Positions 21,221-29,310 of a stretch of 64,000 nucleotides of DNA are shown one piece after another. The stretch is taken from assembly GCA_019638015.1 (NCBI GenBank), contig JAHBUP010000001.1:62001-126000 (forward strand), given 5' to 3'. The position numbers and the translations under genes are program-made. The number at the start of each line of letters is the position of its first letter. The first letter of the stretch is position 1. Source of the stretch: Melioribacteraceae bacterium. GTDB lineage: Bacteria; Bacteroidota; Ignavibacteria; Ignavibacteriales; Melioribacteraceae. The notes under the pieces are model-generated. The model saw nothing but the letters and a program-made list of their open reading frames with translations. It had not been told where the DNA came from and made no database searches.

Positions 21221-21279
21221 ATAATAAAATAACTTTCCTAATTTTGCAACACTTTGAAATGATAGATGGATAAATTATA

Positions 21280-22152
21280 GTGCATCAACATAGTGGGATT
21301 GATGGAATTATCTTTGGCGCCTTTGTCGATACTTTTTTAATGATTCCTATTCTGTTTATTCTTTACTTCCTTCTCGAATATTTTTCACACACTAAAAATC
21401 TTGATCTTGTTCATCAGCTAAAAATCTCGGGTCCACTGGGGCCATTAGCCGGGACGATATTGGGGTTAATTCCTCAATGTGGAATGTCGGTATTCGTAAC
21501 ATCTCTTTTTATCTCTCGAAAAGTAACAATAGGAACATTGATTGCCGCCTATTTAGCAACATCGGATGAAGCCATTCCGGTATTACTTGCCCACACAGAA
21601 AAAATTCAATTCATTGGTTATCTATTAGGGGCAAAATTTGCGATTGCCGTTTCAACCGGGTATCTGGTAGATTTTTTCTTAAACAAAGAACTTTATAAAG
21701 GTCCCGAAAAACTAAGTTCCGAGCCGCATGTAATTGAAATAAAAACTGAGTTACAAAGAACTAATTTTACGAAAATCATTAATCACGCTCTTAACAGAAC
21801 TTTTAAAATATATTTTTGGGTGCTTGCGGTAACCATTATACTTGGATTGGGAATATCATTTTTACACTTCGAGGAAATTATCGGCTCATTGAAAACAAAT
21901 TTATGGATAGAAGTATTAATAGCCTCTATTTTTGGTTTGATACCAAACTGTGCCGCTTCTATTGCCATTGCCGAATCATTTCTTCACGCGGGTCTATCTG
22001 CCGGTGCGGTAATTGCGGGTTTAAGCGTTAACGCGGGGTATGGTCCAATAATTCTTATAAAAGAAGCGCCTGTAAAAATTTGGATTAAAATTATTTCTGT
22101 GATAATAATGGTTTCAATTGGGTGGGGATTGGTAATCAATTACTTTTTCTAA
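21280..22152 (+). CDS. Putative 10-TM heavy-metal exporter (ArsP_2 family; often called manganese transporter)
   Basis: A 290-residue polytopic membrane protein with two related halves, each containing a conserved signature: LGPLAGTILGLIPQCGMSVFVTSL near residue 60 and LIASIFGLIPNCAASIAIAESFLHAG near residue 225. This GLIPxC duplication is typical of the putative 10-TM heavy-metal exporter family, whose substrate is usually listed as manganese or another metal on comparative grounds. The start is GTG (21280) followed by a His-containing N-terminus (HQHSG). It diverges from a Fur-family gene across an 82-bp gap holding a palindrome, so metal-responsive expression is likely. Confidence 0.82.
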   Translation: MHQHSGIDGIIFGAFVDTFLMIPILFILYFLLEYFSHTKNLDLVHQLKISGPLGPLAGTILGLIPQCGMSVFVTSLFISRKVTIGTLIAAYLATSDEAIPVLLAHTEKIQFIGYLLGAKFAIAVSTGYLVDFFLNKELYKGPEKLSSEPHVIEIKTELQRTNFTKIINHALNRTFKIYFWVLAVTIILGLGISFLHFEEIIGSLKTNLWIEVLIASIFGLIPNCAASIAIAESFLHAGLSAGAVIAGLSVNAGYGPIILIKEAPVKIWIKIISVIIMVSIGWGLVINYFF

Positions 22153-22178
22153 TTCATCCACCCAGACTGGTAAAATTA

Positions 22179-22940
22179 TTATTTATCCATCCATTCTTTA
22201 AACGCGGTTGAACGTTCAACACTAACAAGCGCATCAATGTCTTTGGGTTCATTTGGAATCAGTTCTATCTTAATTCTAGAGCGTGAAAAGGGAATCATAC
22301 TTTTTATTGACTTGAAGCTAATTATCATTTTTCTGTTTATCCGAAAAAAGTTTTCGGGATCTAAAATTTCTTGAAGTTTGTCAAGTGTGTAATCAACCGG
22401 AAAAGTATTTCCCGAAAATGATGTTAGAAAAACATTTTTGTCCATAGCGTAAAAATAAGCGATTTCGTCAGTTTCTACTTTTCGAATCTTTTGTCCGTAT
22501 TGAATTAAAAACCTTTTTTTATAATTGATTTCTTTGTTTTGGATACTTTTAATTAAATATTCAAAATCGATCAAGCGGGAGGTTTTAGTATTTTTGAATT
22601 TGTTTATACTTTCTCTTAAATCTTCTAATTTAATTGGCTTTAAGAGATAATCGATACTATTGAGTTTGAATGCTTTAATGGCGTACTGATCATAAGCTGT
22701 TGTAAAAATAATGGGGACATCAATATCAATTTGCTCAAAGATAGCAAAGCTCAGCCCATCCTCAAGCTGAATATCGAGAAATATTAGATCGGGCCTGTTC
22801 ACTTTTAACCACTCAACTGATTTCTCAACAGAACGAAGTTTAGTAGAAATCTTGATTGAAGAATCAACCTCATGAATTAATTCTTCTAATCTTTCCGCGG
22901 CTAATTTTTCATCTTCTATTATTATAGCGTTCATTTTCAT
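22179..22940 (-). CDS. LytTR-type response regulator
   Basis: A 253-residue regulator with a receiver domain (acidic residues ED at 9-10, phosphorylation site Asp56 in LIFLDIQLEDG, TAYDQYAIKAF and conserved Lys in LLKPI). The C-terminal LytTR DNA-binding domain at about 145-250 includes DEIAYFYAMDKNVFLTSFSG and FFRINRKMIISFKSIKSM. LytTR domains bind pairs of short direct repeats. It lies 48 bp downstream of its kinase gene on the same strand. ATG at residue 3 is an alternative start. Confidence 0.94.
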   Translation of the reverse strand: MKMNAIIIEDEKLAAERLEELIHEVDSSIKISTKLRSVEKSVEWLKVNRPDLIFLDIQLEDGLSFAIFEQIDIDVPIIFTTAYDQYAIKAFKLNSIDYLLKPIKLEDLRESINKFKNTKTSRLIDFEYLIKSIQNKEINYKKRFLIQYGQKIRKVETDEIAYFYAMDKNVFLTSFSGNTFPVDYTLDKLQEILDPENFFRINRKMIISFKSIKSMIPFSRSRIKIELIPNEPKDIDALVSVERSTAFKEWMDK

Positions 22941-22988
22941 TTTGCTCCGATAAAAGTGCAGGGTGCGCTATTTACACAAAAAAATATA

Positions 22989-24053
22989 CTATTCTTGAAT
23001 TATAAGAGGAATCTTGGCGATATATTCTTTATCAGTAATTATGAACTCTGGGACAAAATTACCTAAAACCTCATACCTTTTTTTCAGATTGTTAAGCCCA
23101 ACTCCGCTTGAATGGGTTTGATTAAATTTGGGTTGAAGATTATTAGAAACCACGAGATAACCATCCTCAATAAAAATTTTTAATAGAAGCGGGTGTTCCT
23201 CCGATGCCCGGTTATGTTTCAGCGCGTTCTCAAGCAGAGTTTGAACCGCGAGCGGGGGTACCAAATAATTAAGTTTTGAGGCGTCAACATTTATTTCTGA
23301 AATAATAGAATTATCAAAACGAATTTTTTGAAGAAACAGATATGATTTAGAAAACTCCAACTCTTCTCTAAGCTCAACGACCGGCTTGTCAATTACATCA
23401 AGCGAGTAGCGATTAACCAGGGCAAACTGATCAACAAATTGTTGTGCCTTTGCCGTATCCTTTTTAATTAATATAGAAAGCACATTTAAACTGTTAAATA
23501 AGAAGTGAGGATTAAGCTGACTCTTTAAAGTCTCCAATTTAATTTGAGCATTTTCCTTTTCGAGAGTCTCGGTTAATAATTTAGATTCCTGGATATTTTT
23601 ATAAAAATGAATTGATTCTAGAATTGCCATCATAATCACGTTGCCAATAAAGGCGATAACGGAATTAATGAAAAGAATCCATTCAAACGATTCTTTGTAT
23701 GGAGAAATGATTTGAACAACTGTAGTAATTATAATTGCTCCGCTAACCCCAATTACAAATACATAAAATAGTTCCACAAATAATCTTTTTGCCAGCGCTT
23801 CTTTCCAACCATACTTTTTATTGAGCTGATTAAGAGTTTTAATGTTAAGCACAAAAAGATATAAAGTAATTATACCGGCAAAAAAAGTACCGTAAAACAA
23901 CCGAATAATAAATTCTACAATACTTTTAATATGAATAAACCCAATAAAGTTATTGTATAGTATCAGTATGAACTGAAGAATGAATGTTGCGGTGATAACA
24001 TAGAATATGGATTTTTTATTTATCACAAATAGTATAGTGTTTTGAGAGTTCAA
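22989..24053 (-). CDS. LytS-type sensor histidine kinase
   Basis: A 354-residue kinase of the His_kinase (LytS/YehU) type with four membrane helices in the first about 155 residues, then a short coiled coil and the conserved LKSQLNPHFLFNSLNVLSILI motif with the phospho-accepting His183. The ATPase domain has LVPPLAVQTLLENALKHN and SGVGLNNLKKRYE. No separate extracellular sensor domain is present, so the signal is probably sensed within the membrane. It is paired with the LytTR regulator immediately downstream. Confidence 0.93.
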   Translation of the reverse strand: MNSQNTILFVINKKSIFYVITATFILQFILILYNNFIGFIHIKSIVEFIIRLFYGTFFAGIITLYLFVLNIKTLNQLNKKYGWKEALAKRLFVELFYVFVIGVSGAIIITTVVQIISPYKESFEWILFINSVIAFIGNVIMMAILESIHFYKNIQESKLLTETLEKENAQIKLETLKSQLNPHFLFNSLNVLSILIKKDTAKAQQFVDQFALVNRYSLDVIDKPVVELREELEFSKSYLFLQKIRFDNSIISEINVDASKLNYLVPPLAVQTLLENALKHNRASEEHPLLLKIFIEDGYLVVSNNLQPKFNQTHSSGVGLNNLKKRYEVLGNFVPEFIITDKEYIAKIPLIIQE

Positions 24054-24117
24054 GTAATTTGGTCTCTAAAATAATACAAAATGAATTATAGTTTATTTAA
24101 TTATTTATGAATAAAAG

Positions 24118-24138
24118 AGCCGGGCAACTATCCCGGCT
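24118..24138 (-). terminator. Rho-independent terminator after the outer-membrane protein gene
   Basis: Perfect 7-bp GC-rich stem (AGCCGGG / CCCGGCT) with a 7-nt loop, 30 bp past the stop of the preceding - strand gene and followed on that strand by CTTTTAT. It separates the outer-membrane gene from the downstream LytS/LytTR pair. Confidence 0.8.
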
Positions 24139-24167
24139 TCAACAAAACAGATTTAATGTAAAATGTT

Positions 24168-24785
24168 TTAGAACAAACCATACTTCAAACTAATGCCGCC
24201 GCCAAAATTCTTGAATATTTCTTCATCGGTCCCAATCATTTCTACAGGAGATGAAAGCCTATAACTGCCCGTTAAAGCAACCCACCAATTACCAGCAATT
24301 CTGTGTGTTAGCTCTATGCCAGGCTCGGTAACAAAAAAAGTTGTTTGATCTATTGTTTCTTCTACCCATGTTTTATTTTTTCTGTAATCTTTATCATACC
24401 TGTATTTTGTTAAACCGCTTGCCATCAAAACAGAGGCGGAGAATTTAAGATCATCGGTAATCGAAAATATTTTTTCAACGAAAAGCCCGGCATAGCCAGC
24501 TTCAAGATGATAAGTTCCATCTGTAACGAGAGCATTCAACTTTTTGTCGTAGGAAAAACCCGATGCACCGAGACCTATTGCCCAGCCGCTATCAAATGTT
24601 AACGCCGCACGAATGTCAAGGATACCGGCATTGTCGGAATTTACAGTGGTGTATTTTCCACCAAGAGCAACATACCCGCCCAAGTTTGTTTCACCTAAAG
24701 TAAAAAGGTGATTTTTTTCTTTTGGCTGGGCAATAAGTGTGGCCGCTAAAGCCAACGAAACGATTAATAATAATTTAGTTTTCAT
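24168..24785 (-). CDS. Small outer-membrane-type beta-barrel protein
   Basis: A 205-residue secreted protein with a clear signal peptide (MKTKLLLIVSLALAATLIAQP). The mature part alternates hydrophobic and polar residues in strand-length blocks (NLGGYVALGGKYTTVNS; GWAIGLGASGFSYD; GNWWVALTGSYRLSSP) and ends in GGISLKYGLF with a terminal phenylalanine, as in outer-membrane barrels. I do not recognise the family. Its promoter region carries a 21-bp-period direct repeat of LytTR type, so it is a candidate target of the LytS/LytTR pair encoded just downstream on the same strand. Confidence 0.72.
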   Translation of the reverse strand: MKTKLLLIVSLALAATLIAQPKEKNHLFTLGETNLGGYVALGGKYTTVNSDNAGILDIRAALTFDSGWAIGLGASGFSYDKKLNALVTDGTYHLEAGYAGLFVEKIFSITDDLKFSASVLMASGLTKYRYDKDYRKNKTWVEETIDQTTFFVTEPGIELTHRIAGNWWVALTGSYRLSSPVEMIGTDEEIFKNFGGGISLKYGLF

Positions 24786-24868
24786 TTTATTTCTCCTTTT
24801 TGTTTATAGAGTTTTTTAATTTCTGAGGGAAAACTAAGTGTGAAGGAGACGATTTAAAAATTTTTGAT

Positions 24869-24897
24869 GATGAGTCGGTAAAAATGAAGGATGAGTC
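24869..24897 (-). promoter_or_regulatory. Direct repeat with 21-bp period, LytTR-operator-like
   Basis: The octamer GATGAGTC occurs at 24869-24876 and again at 24890-24897 (GACTCATC on the - strand), 84 bp upstream of the outer-membrane protein start. LytTR regulators such as AgrA and ComE bind two roughly 9-bp direct repeats with a 12-bp spacer, i.e. a 21-bp period, which is the geometry here. The rest of the 311-bp gap (24786-25096) is AT-rich with nothing else I can name. Confidence 0.5.
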
Positions 24898-25096
24898 CGC
24901 TTTTTTAAGAGATGAAATTTCCCCAAATTAAAGCGAATAATTTATTTTAAACTTTTAAACGATTGATGTACAATTAAAACAGTAAGACCAACTATAGAAC
25001 TGTTGTAAATAAAATAAATTGAATTGAAAAAGCAATTTGAAGTAAACAGTATCTAAGTGTACCCAACAGCATTTTAATCACCAAAGGATAATTAAC

Positions 25097-25474
25097 ATGA
25101 GTGAAATATCTTTTAAAGAAATAGCCGTTGACTTTTTGAATCTAGCGGCAGGCGGGGAATCAAGAAAGGCATTCAATTTGTACGCGCATAAAAACTTTAA
25201 GCATCACAACGCATACTTTAAAGGTGATGCCGAAACCTTAATGATTGCGATGGAAGATAGCGCTAAAGCAAATCCTAATAAAATATTCGATATCAAAAGA
25301 GTATTGTGCGATGACAATTTTGTTGCCACTCACTCATTCATTCAGCAATCGCAAGCAGAATTAGGCTGGGCGGTTGTACATATTTTTCGGTTTGAGGAGA
25401 ATAGAATTATAGAGATGTGGGATTTGGGACAAGCATTCCCTGAAGAAGTGATAAATGAAAATGGAATGTTTTAA
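25097..25474 (+). CDS. SnoaL/NTF2-like protein
   Basis: A 125-residue soluble protein of the SnoaL-like (NTF2 cone fold) type: KEIAVDFLNLAAGGESRKAFNLYAHKNFKHHNAYFKGDAETL, a central region of strands (NFVATHSFIQQS) and the typical end VVHIFRFEENRIIEMWDLGQ. Such proteins bind or isomerise small hydrophobic ligands or act in stress responses; the ligand here is unknown. It is monocistronic, preceded by AAAGGA and followed by a hairpin. Confidence 0.82.
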   Translation: MSEISFKEIAVDFLNLAAGGESRKAFNLYAHKNFKHHNAYFKGDAETLMIAMEDSAKANPNKIFDIKRVLCDDNFVATHSFIQQSQAELGWAVVHIFRFEENRIIEMWDLGQAFPEEVINENGMF

Positions 25475-25509
25475 CACACAAAAATCATAATGAAGATTAT
25501 AAGTGTGTT
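25473..25509. terminator. Hairpin between convergent genes
   Basis: AACACAC at 25473-25479 pairs perfectly with GTGTGTT at 25503-25509, enclosing an inner AATC/GATT pairing. It lies exactly between the + strand SnoaL-like gene and the - strand TrkA-like gene and could act on both. T-tracts are weak. Confidence 0.5.
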
Positions 25510-25513
25510 CTCA

Positions 25514-26173
25514 TTACATGAATTTTTTCAGTTTGTTAATGTCGACATGTTTGCCAAGAAGAATTAGTGCTACATCGGGCTTTAATATTAAGTTTGGCTC
25601 AGGCACAAGGTTCATTTCATCACGGAGTATATCTTTAACGGCGATGATAATAACACCAAATTTTTCGCGAAGTTTTAAATCTCTAATTGATTTACCAACA
25701 AGCGAATCTGGAAGAGCAATTTCAACAATTCCATATTCGGGAGCGAGCGATATTTGATCAATCAACATAGGGATTGTTAATCTTTTCGCTAGACGAACAG
25801 CGGTTTCCTTTTCGGGATAAATAATTTCGGTGGCTCCTACTGATAAATACACTTCACCACGTAAATCATTCATAGATTTAACTATTATATTTTTTATACC
25901 CAAATCCCTTAAGTGGATAATTGCCAAAACAGTTTCTTCCATGAAAATTTCTCCCAAACCCAATATTGCCGTATCGATTGTATCTTTAACAAATTCCGAC
26001 AGCATCTCTTTGTCCTTTGCGTCACCAACAACGGCATCGGTAACCAGATCCTTTATTCTATCTACTATTTGCCTATCATTATCAATGGCAAGAACTCCGT
26101 GACCGTTTTTTGCAAGCTCAATTGCTAAGTTAAAACCAAAAGTACCTAACCCTATTACTACAAATTGTTTCAT
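25514..26173 (-). CDS. ktrA: TrkA/KtrA-type potassium uptake regulatory subunit
   Basis: A 219-residue cytosolic RCK protein that gates the membrane subunit of a K+ transporter. The N-terminal Rossmann fold starts with VVIGLGTFGFNLAIELAKNGHGVLAIDND, the nucleotide-binding glycine loop and terminal Asp. The RCK_C domain at about 135-215 contains EIALPDSLVGKSIRDLKLREKFGVIIIAVK. The single RCK_N/RCK_C copy fits KtrA rather than the duplicated E. coli TrkA. It starts 12 bp after the membrane subunit gene on the same strand. Confidence 0.9.
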   Translation of the reverse strand: MKQFVVIGLGTFGFNLAIELAKNGHGVLAIDNDRQIVDRIKDLVTDAVVGDAKDKEMLSEFVKDTIDTAILGLGEIFMEETVLAIIHLRDLGIKNIIVKSMNDLRGEVYLSVGATEIIYPEKETAVRLAKRLTIPMLIDQISLAPEYGIVEIALPDSLVGKSIRDLKLREKFGVIIIAVKDILRDEMNLVPEPNLILKPDVALILLGKHVDINKLKKFM

Positions 26174-26185
26174 AAATTCTCCTGG

Positions 26186-27520
26186 TTAGCCCGCCATTAC
26201 ATTACCGGTGGGATAACTGTAATTTGTTGATTTGATCTTTCCGACTATTGAATATGCAATTGCAAGCGGACCTACTCTGCCCACCAGCATAGTTAAGGTT
26301 ATTAATAGTTTTCCGAAAACACTTAAGGATGAGGTAACGCCCATTGATAATCCCACAGTACCAAGCGCCGAGGTTGTTTCAAAGATAATTTGAAGTAGAG
26401 AAAAGTTTTCCGAGGCAAACAGAACAAACACAATAGTGGTCAGGTAAAAGGAACCAAATATTGTTATTCCCAAAGCTTTATTTACAGTCGAATCAGTTAC
26501 TGACCTTCGAAATGAATGAATCTCGTTTTTGTTTCGTAATATTTTTAGAAGAAAAAGTAGAACAACACCAAAAGTTGAGGTTTTAATTCCACCCCCGGTA
26601 CCGCCAGGAGAAGCACCAATAAACATTACAATAACTATTATAAATAAACTCAATGGCTTCATTAAGCTTATCTCAACCGAATTAAATCCGGTTGTTGTTG
26701 AAGCAGATATAGCTTGAAATGATGACGTTAATATTCTATCATAAAATGATTGAGGTTGGTTATGATTTCCTTCAGCAATAAATATTATTATACACGATAC
26801 TACGATTAATAGACTTGTTACCCAAAGGACAAGTTTTGTGTGAGAAGAAAGTCTTCTTGGATATTTATTTTGATAAATATTTTTAAAATATTTTGAAACA
26901 TCGTATAAAACAAAAAATCCAATACCTCCGGTAATTGATAGTATCGCAATAATTATATTGATAAAAGATTCGTTTGAGTAAGAAACAAAACTTGATGAGT
27001 ATAATGAAAAGCCAGCCGTACAGAATGCCGATATTGAATGAAAGATGGCCGAATAGAGCGCGCTATCCAAGGGTTGATCTTTAGCGAAAATAACAGTCAA
27101 GGTTACCGCTCCGAACAATTCAATAACCGAAGTAAAAATAATGACAAGTTTAATAAATTTTTTCAACTCAATACCACTGGGGCGGGAAATTGATTCGGCA
27201 AGTAATTTTTTCCCGTTAAGAGACAGATTTGAACCCAACCCAAAAGATATTGAAGCGACAAAAATCATATACCCCAAACCACCAATTTGAATAAGTATCA
27301 ATATTATTATTTGTCCTGGAATGCTATAATAGCTACCCGTATCATAAACGGCTAGTCCAGTTGTACTAACCGCCGAAGCCGCAGTAAAAGCGCTATCAAC
27401 AAAGTTAGTATATTGATTTAACGCCGAAGCAAATGGTAGAGAAAGTAGTATTGCCCCCATGAGTATTAGAACAGCATAACCAAAAGTTAATATTTGTATT
27501 GGAGTTAATTTGCTGAACAT
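26186..27520 (-). CDS. ktrB: TrkH/KtrB-type potassium transporter membrane subunit
   Basis: A 444-residue inner-membrane protein of the Trk/Ktr/HKT superfamily with four M1-P-M2 repeats. Each pore loop carries the filter glycine: SAVSTTGLAVYD, SAFCTAGFSLYS, SASTTTGFNSVE and SALGTVGLSMGV. The intramembrane loop after the third repeat reads FIGASPGGTGGGIKTST. The length fits KtrB better than TrkH. It forms an operon with the RCK subunit. Two 11-bp-period TTTATA repeats lie upstream, between it and a KdpDE-like pair. Confidence 0.92.
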   Translation of the reverse strand: MFSKLTPIQILTFGYAVLILMGAILLSLPFASALNQYTNFVDSAFTAASAVSTTGLAVYDTGSYYSIPGQIIILILIQIGGLGYMIFVASISFGLGSNLSLNGKKLLAESISRPSGIELKKFIKLVIIFTSVIELFGAVTLTVIFAKDQPLDSALYSAIFHSISAFCTAGFSLYSSSFVSYSNESFINIIIAILSITGGIGFFVLYDVSKYFKNIYQNKYPRRLSSHTKLVLWVTSLLIVVSCIIIFIAEGNHNQPQSFYDRILTSSFQAISASTTTGFNSVEISLMKPLSLFIIVIVMFIGASPGGTGGGIKTSTFGVVLLFLLKILRNKNEIHSFRRSVTDSTVNKALGITIFGSFYLTTIVFVLFASENFSLLQIIFETTSALGTVGLSMGVTSSLSVFGKLLITLTMLVGRVGPLAIAYSIVGKIKSTNYSYPTGNVMAG

Positions 27521-27587
27521 ATAATTAAAAATTTTTGTGGGGCTAAAATGATCTTTAATAATTTATAAGCAAGATAAATCGTGATTA

Positions 27588-27604
27588 TTTATACCATCTT
27601 TATA
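27588..27604. promoter_or_regulatory. TTTATA-N5-TTTATA box (KdpE-like site 1)
   Basis: Exact direct repeat TTTATACCATCTTTATA with an 11-bp period, 68 bp upstream of the ktrB start on its far side. OmpR-class regulators bind direct repeats with this period, and the E. coli KdpE site is, as I recall, of the form TTTATA-N5-TTTACA. The region is AT-rich, so chance is possible, but a second identical box follows. Confidence 0.55.
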
Positions 27605-27646
27605 TTGGTGACGATGTTTTTATATTTCCCTTATAAAGTAGCATTA

Positions 27647-27663
27647 TTTATAATTTCTTTATA
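27647..27663. promoter_or_regulatory. TTTATA-N5-TTTATA box (KdpE-like site 2)
   Basis: Second exact copy of the half-sites with the same 5-bp spacer (TTTATAATTTCTTTATA), 59 bp from the first and 95 bp upstream of the kdpD-like start. A further single TTTATA lies between them at 27619-27624. Together they fill the divergent promoter region of ktrBA and the KdpDE-like genes. Confidence 0.55.
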
Positions 27664-27757
27664 TAAAATCAATTTAATTTTAGAGCGTACTTATTAATTG
27701 TTGTTTAATTTTGATTTGCGATTTTGATTAATCCTTGACAACGAGTGTGTTTGAAAA

Positions 27758-29302
27758 ATGAAACCGAATAGTTCAAAAAAAGCGAATTACAAAAGTGGAA
27801 TATTTGTCAGATTGACCCGACACCTACAATCAACCACCGGAAAGTACATATCAGTATTGATGCTAATATCACTACTAAGCTTATTTTTATACTACATACA
27901 TTTTCAAATTGGATATCAATCGGTATCGCTGATATTTCTTTTTGTAATCTCCCTTTTGCCAATAATGAATTATAAACCGGGGCAAATATTTTTTGCAGCA
28001 GTATTAAGCGCCTTTGTTTGGAATTTCTTTTTTATTCCTCCTTACTATACTCTAAGAATTGGAAAAGTGGAAGATACAATGATGTTCGGTATGTATTTTA
28101 TTATAGCATCGGTTTCCGGATTGTTAATTTCAAGAATAAAGACACAGCAGTTAATAATAAACGCGAGAGAGATAAAAACGAATGCGTTGTACAATCTCGC
28201 AAAAGAACTTTCGTCCGCGAAGAGCTTGGATGATGTTGTTGGTTGTTCTGTTGAGCAATTAAAAACTACTTTTAATGCCGAGATAGTGTTTTTGATTTAT
28301 ATTAACGAACCAAGCCCAAAGACGGAAGTTCACAAATTTAGCACAACATCAATTGATGATACCGAAATTAACATAGCTAACTGGGTATTTTATAATTCAC
28401 AAAAAGCGGGAAGATTTACAGATACGATGCCGATTACAGAGCTGACTTATTACCCGCTATCAACCAAAGATAAGAAATTGGGGGTTGTTGGTTTTTTGTT
28501 CAAGGAAAACACAATTTTGAATAATGACCTTGAATCGTTGATAACTACATTTCTCTCCCAGATTGCGATAGCGATTGAAAGAGAGCTATTAAAAGAATCG
28601 ACTAAAAATCATCTAGTTGTATTAGAGTCCGAAAAACTTTATAAAAATTTATTTGACTCTATATCTCATGAATTAAAAACTCCGATTACTACAATTCTTG
28701 GAGCTGTTAGCTCATTTAAAGAGAAAAAAATTTTACAAAATCATTTCATCATGGAAAGATTAGTTCAAGAAACAACAATTGCGGCTGAAAGATTAAATAG
28801 ATTAGTTGAAAATTTATTAGATATAACAAGACTGGAAAGCGGAAATCTAAAACCTAAAAAAGAATGGCACTCATTAGATGATTTAGTAAACAGCATAGTG
28901 GATAAATTTAAGATTTATAATTCCCATAAAACAATAAAGGTAGAAATTCAAAACGAACTTGGATTAATACCGATTGATTACGGTCTTATTGAGCAGGCTT
29001 TATTTAACATAATTCACAACTCTCTTGAGTACACAGATGAAAATTGTATAATAAATATTGTTTTAAGAAGAACTAAAGATAAATCAGTAATAACAATAGC
29101 TGACAACGGCAGGGGATTTCCAGAAGCAGAGATCCAAAATTTGTTTAAAAAATTCTACCGTATTCCGGGCACCAAAACGGGAGGCACGGGACTTGGGTTA
29201 TCAATTGCTAAGGGTTTTATCGAAGCTCACGGAGGATCCATTTCCGCAAAAAACAAAAGCACCGGTGGAGCAGAGTTTATAATATTTTTACCAATTAGTT
29301 GA
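27758..29302 (+). CDS. KdpD-like sensor histidine kinase lacking the N-terminal KdpD domain
   Basis: A 514-residue kinase. Residues about 30-135 form the four-helix DUF4118 membrane domain of KdpD (YISVLMLISLLSLFLYYI; SAFVWNFFFIPPYYTLRIG), then a GAF-like domain (about 150-275). HisKA has the phospho-accepting His304 (SISHELKTPITTILGAVSSF) and the ATPase domain ends with TGGTGLGLSIAKGFIEAHGG. Full KdpD (about 900 residues) begins with a KdpD/Usp sensor region that is absent here. The DUF4118-GAF-HisKA order makes the family call firm. It overlaps or abuts the KdpE-like regulator gene. No kdpFABC is in the window, and ktrBA is divergent, so K+ uptake through Ktr is the probable target. Confidence 0.88.
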   Translation: MKPNSSKKANYKSGIFVRLTRHLQSTTGKYISVLMLISLLSLFLYYIHFQIGYQSVSLIFLFVISLLPIMNYKPGQIFFAAVLSAFVWNFFFIPPYYTLRIGKVEDTMMFGMYFIIASVSGLLISRIKTQQLIINAREIKTNALYNLAKELSSAKSLDDVVGCSVEQLKTTFNAEIVFLIYINEPSPKTEVHKFSTTSIDDTEINIANWVFYNSQKAGRFTDTMPITELTYYPLSTKDKKLGVVGFLFKENTILNNDLESLITTFLSQIAIAIERELLKESTKNHLVVLESEKLYKNLFDSISHELKTPITTILGAVSSFKEKKILQNHFIMERLVQETTIAAERLNRLVENLLDITRLESGNLKPKKEWHSLDDLVNSIVDKFKIYNSHKTIKVEIQNELGLIPIDYGLIEQALFNIIHNSLEYTDENCIINIVLRRTKDKSVITIADNGRGFPEAEIQNLFKKFYRIPGTKTGGTGLGLSIAKGFIEAHGGSISAKNKSTGGAEFIIFLPIS

Positions 29303-29310
29303 GAGTTGAG

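Noticed and set aside
21198-21221. TTG start for the Fur-family gene
   Set aside because: It would translate through a perfect palindrome that is better read as operator; the ATG at 21197 fits family length.
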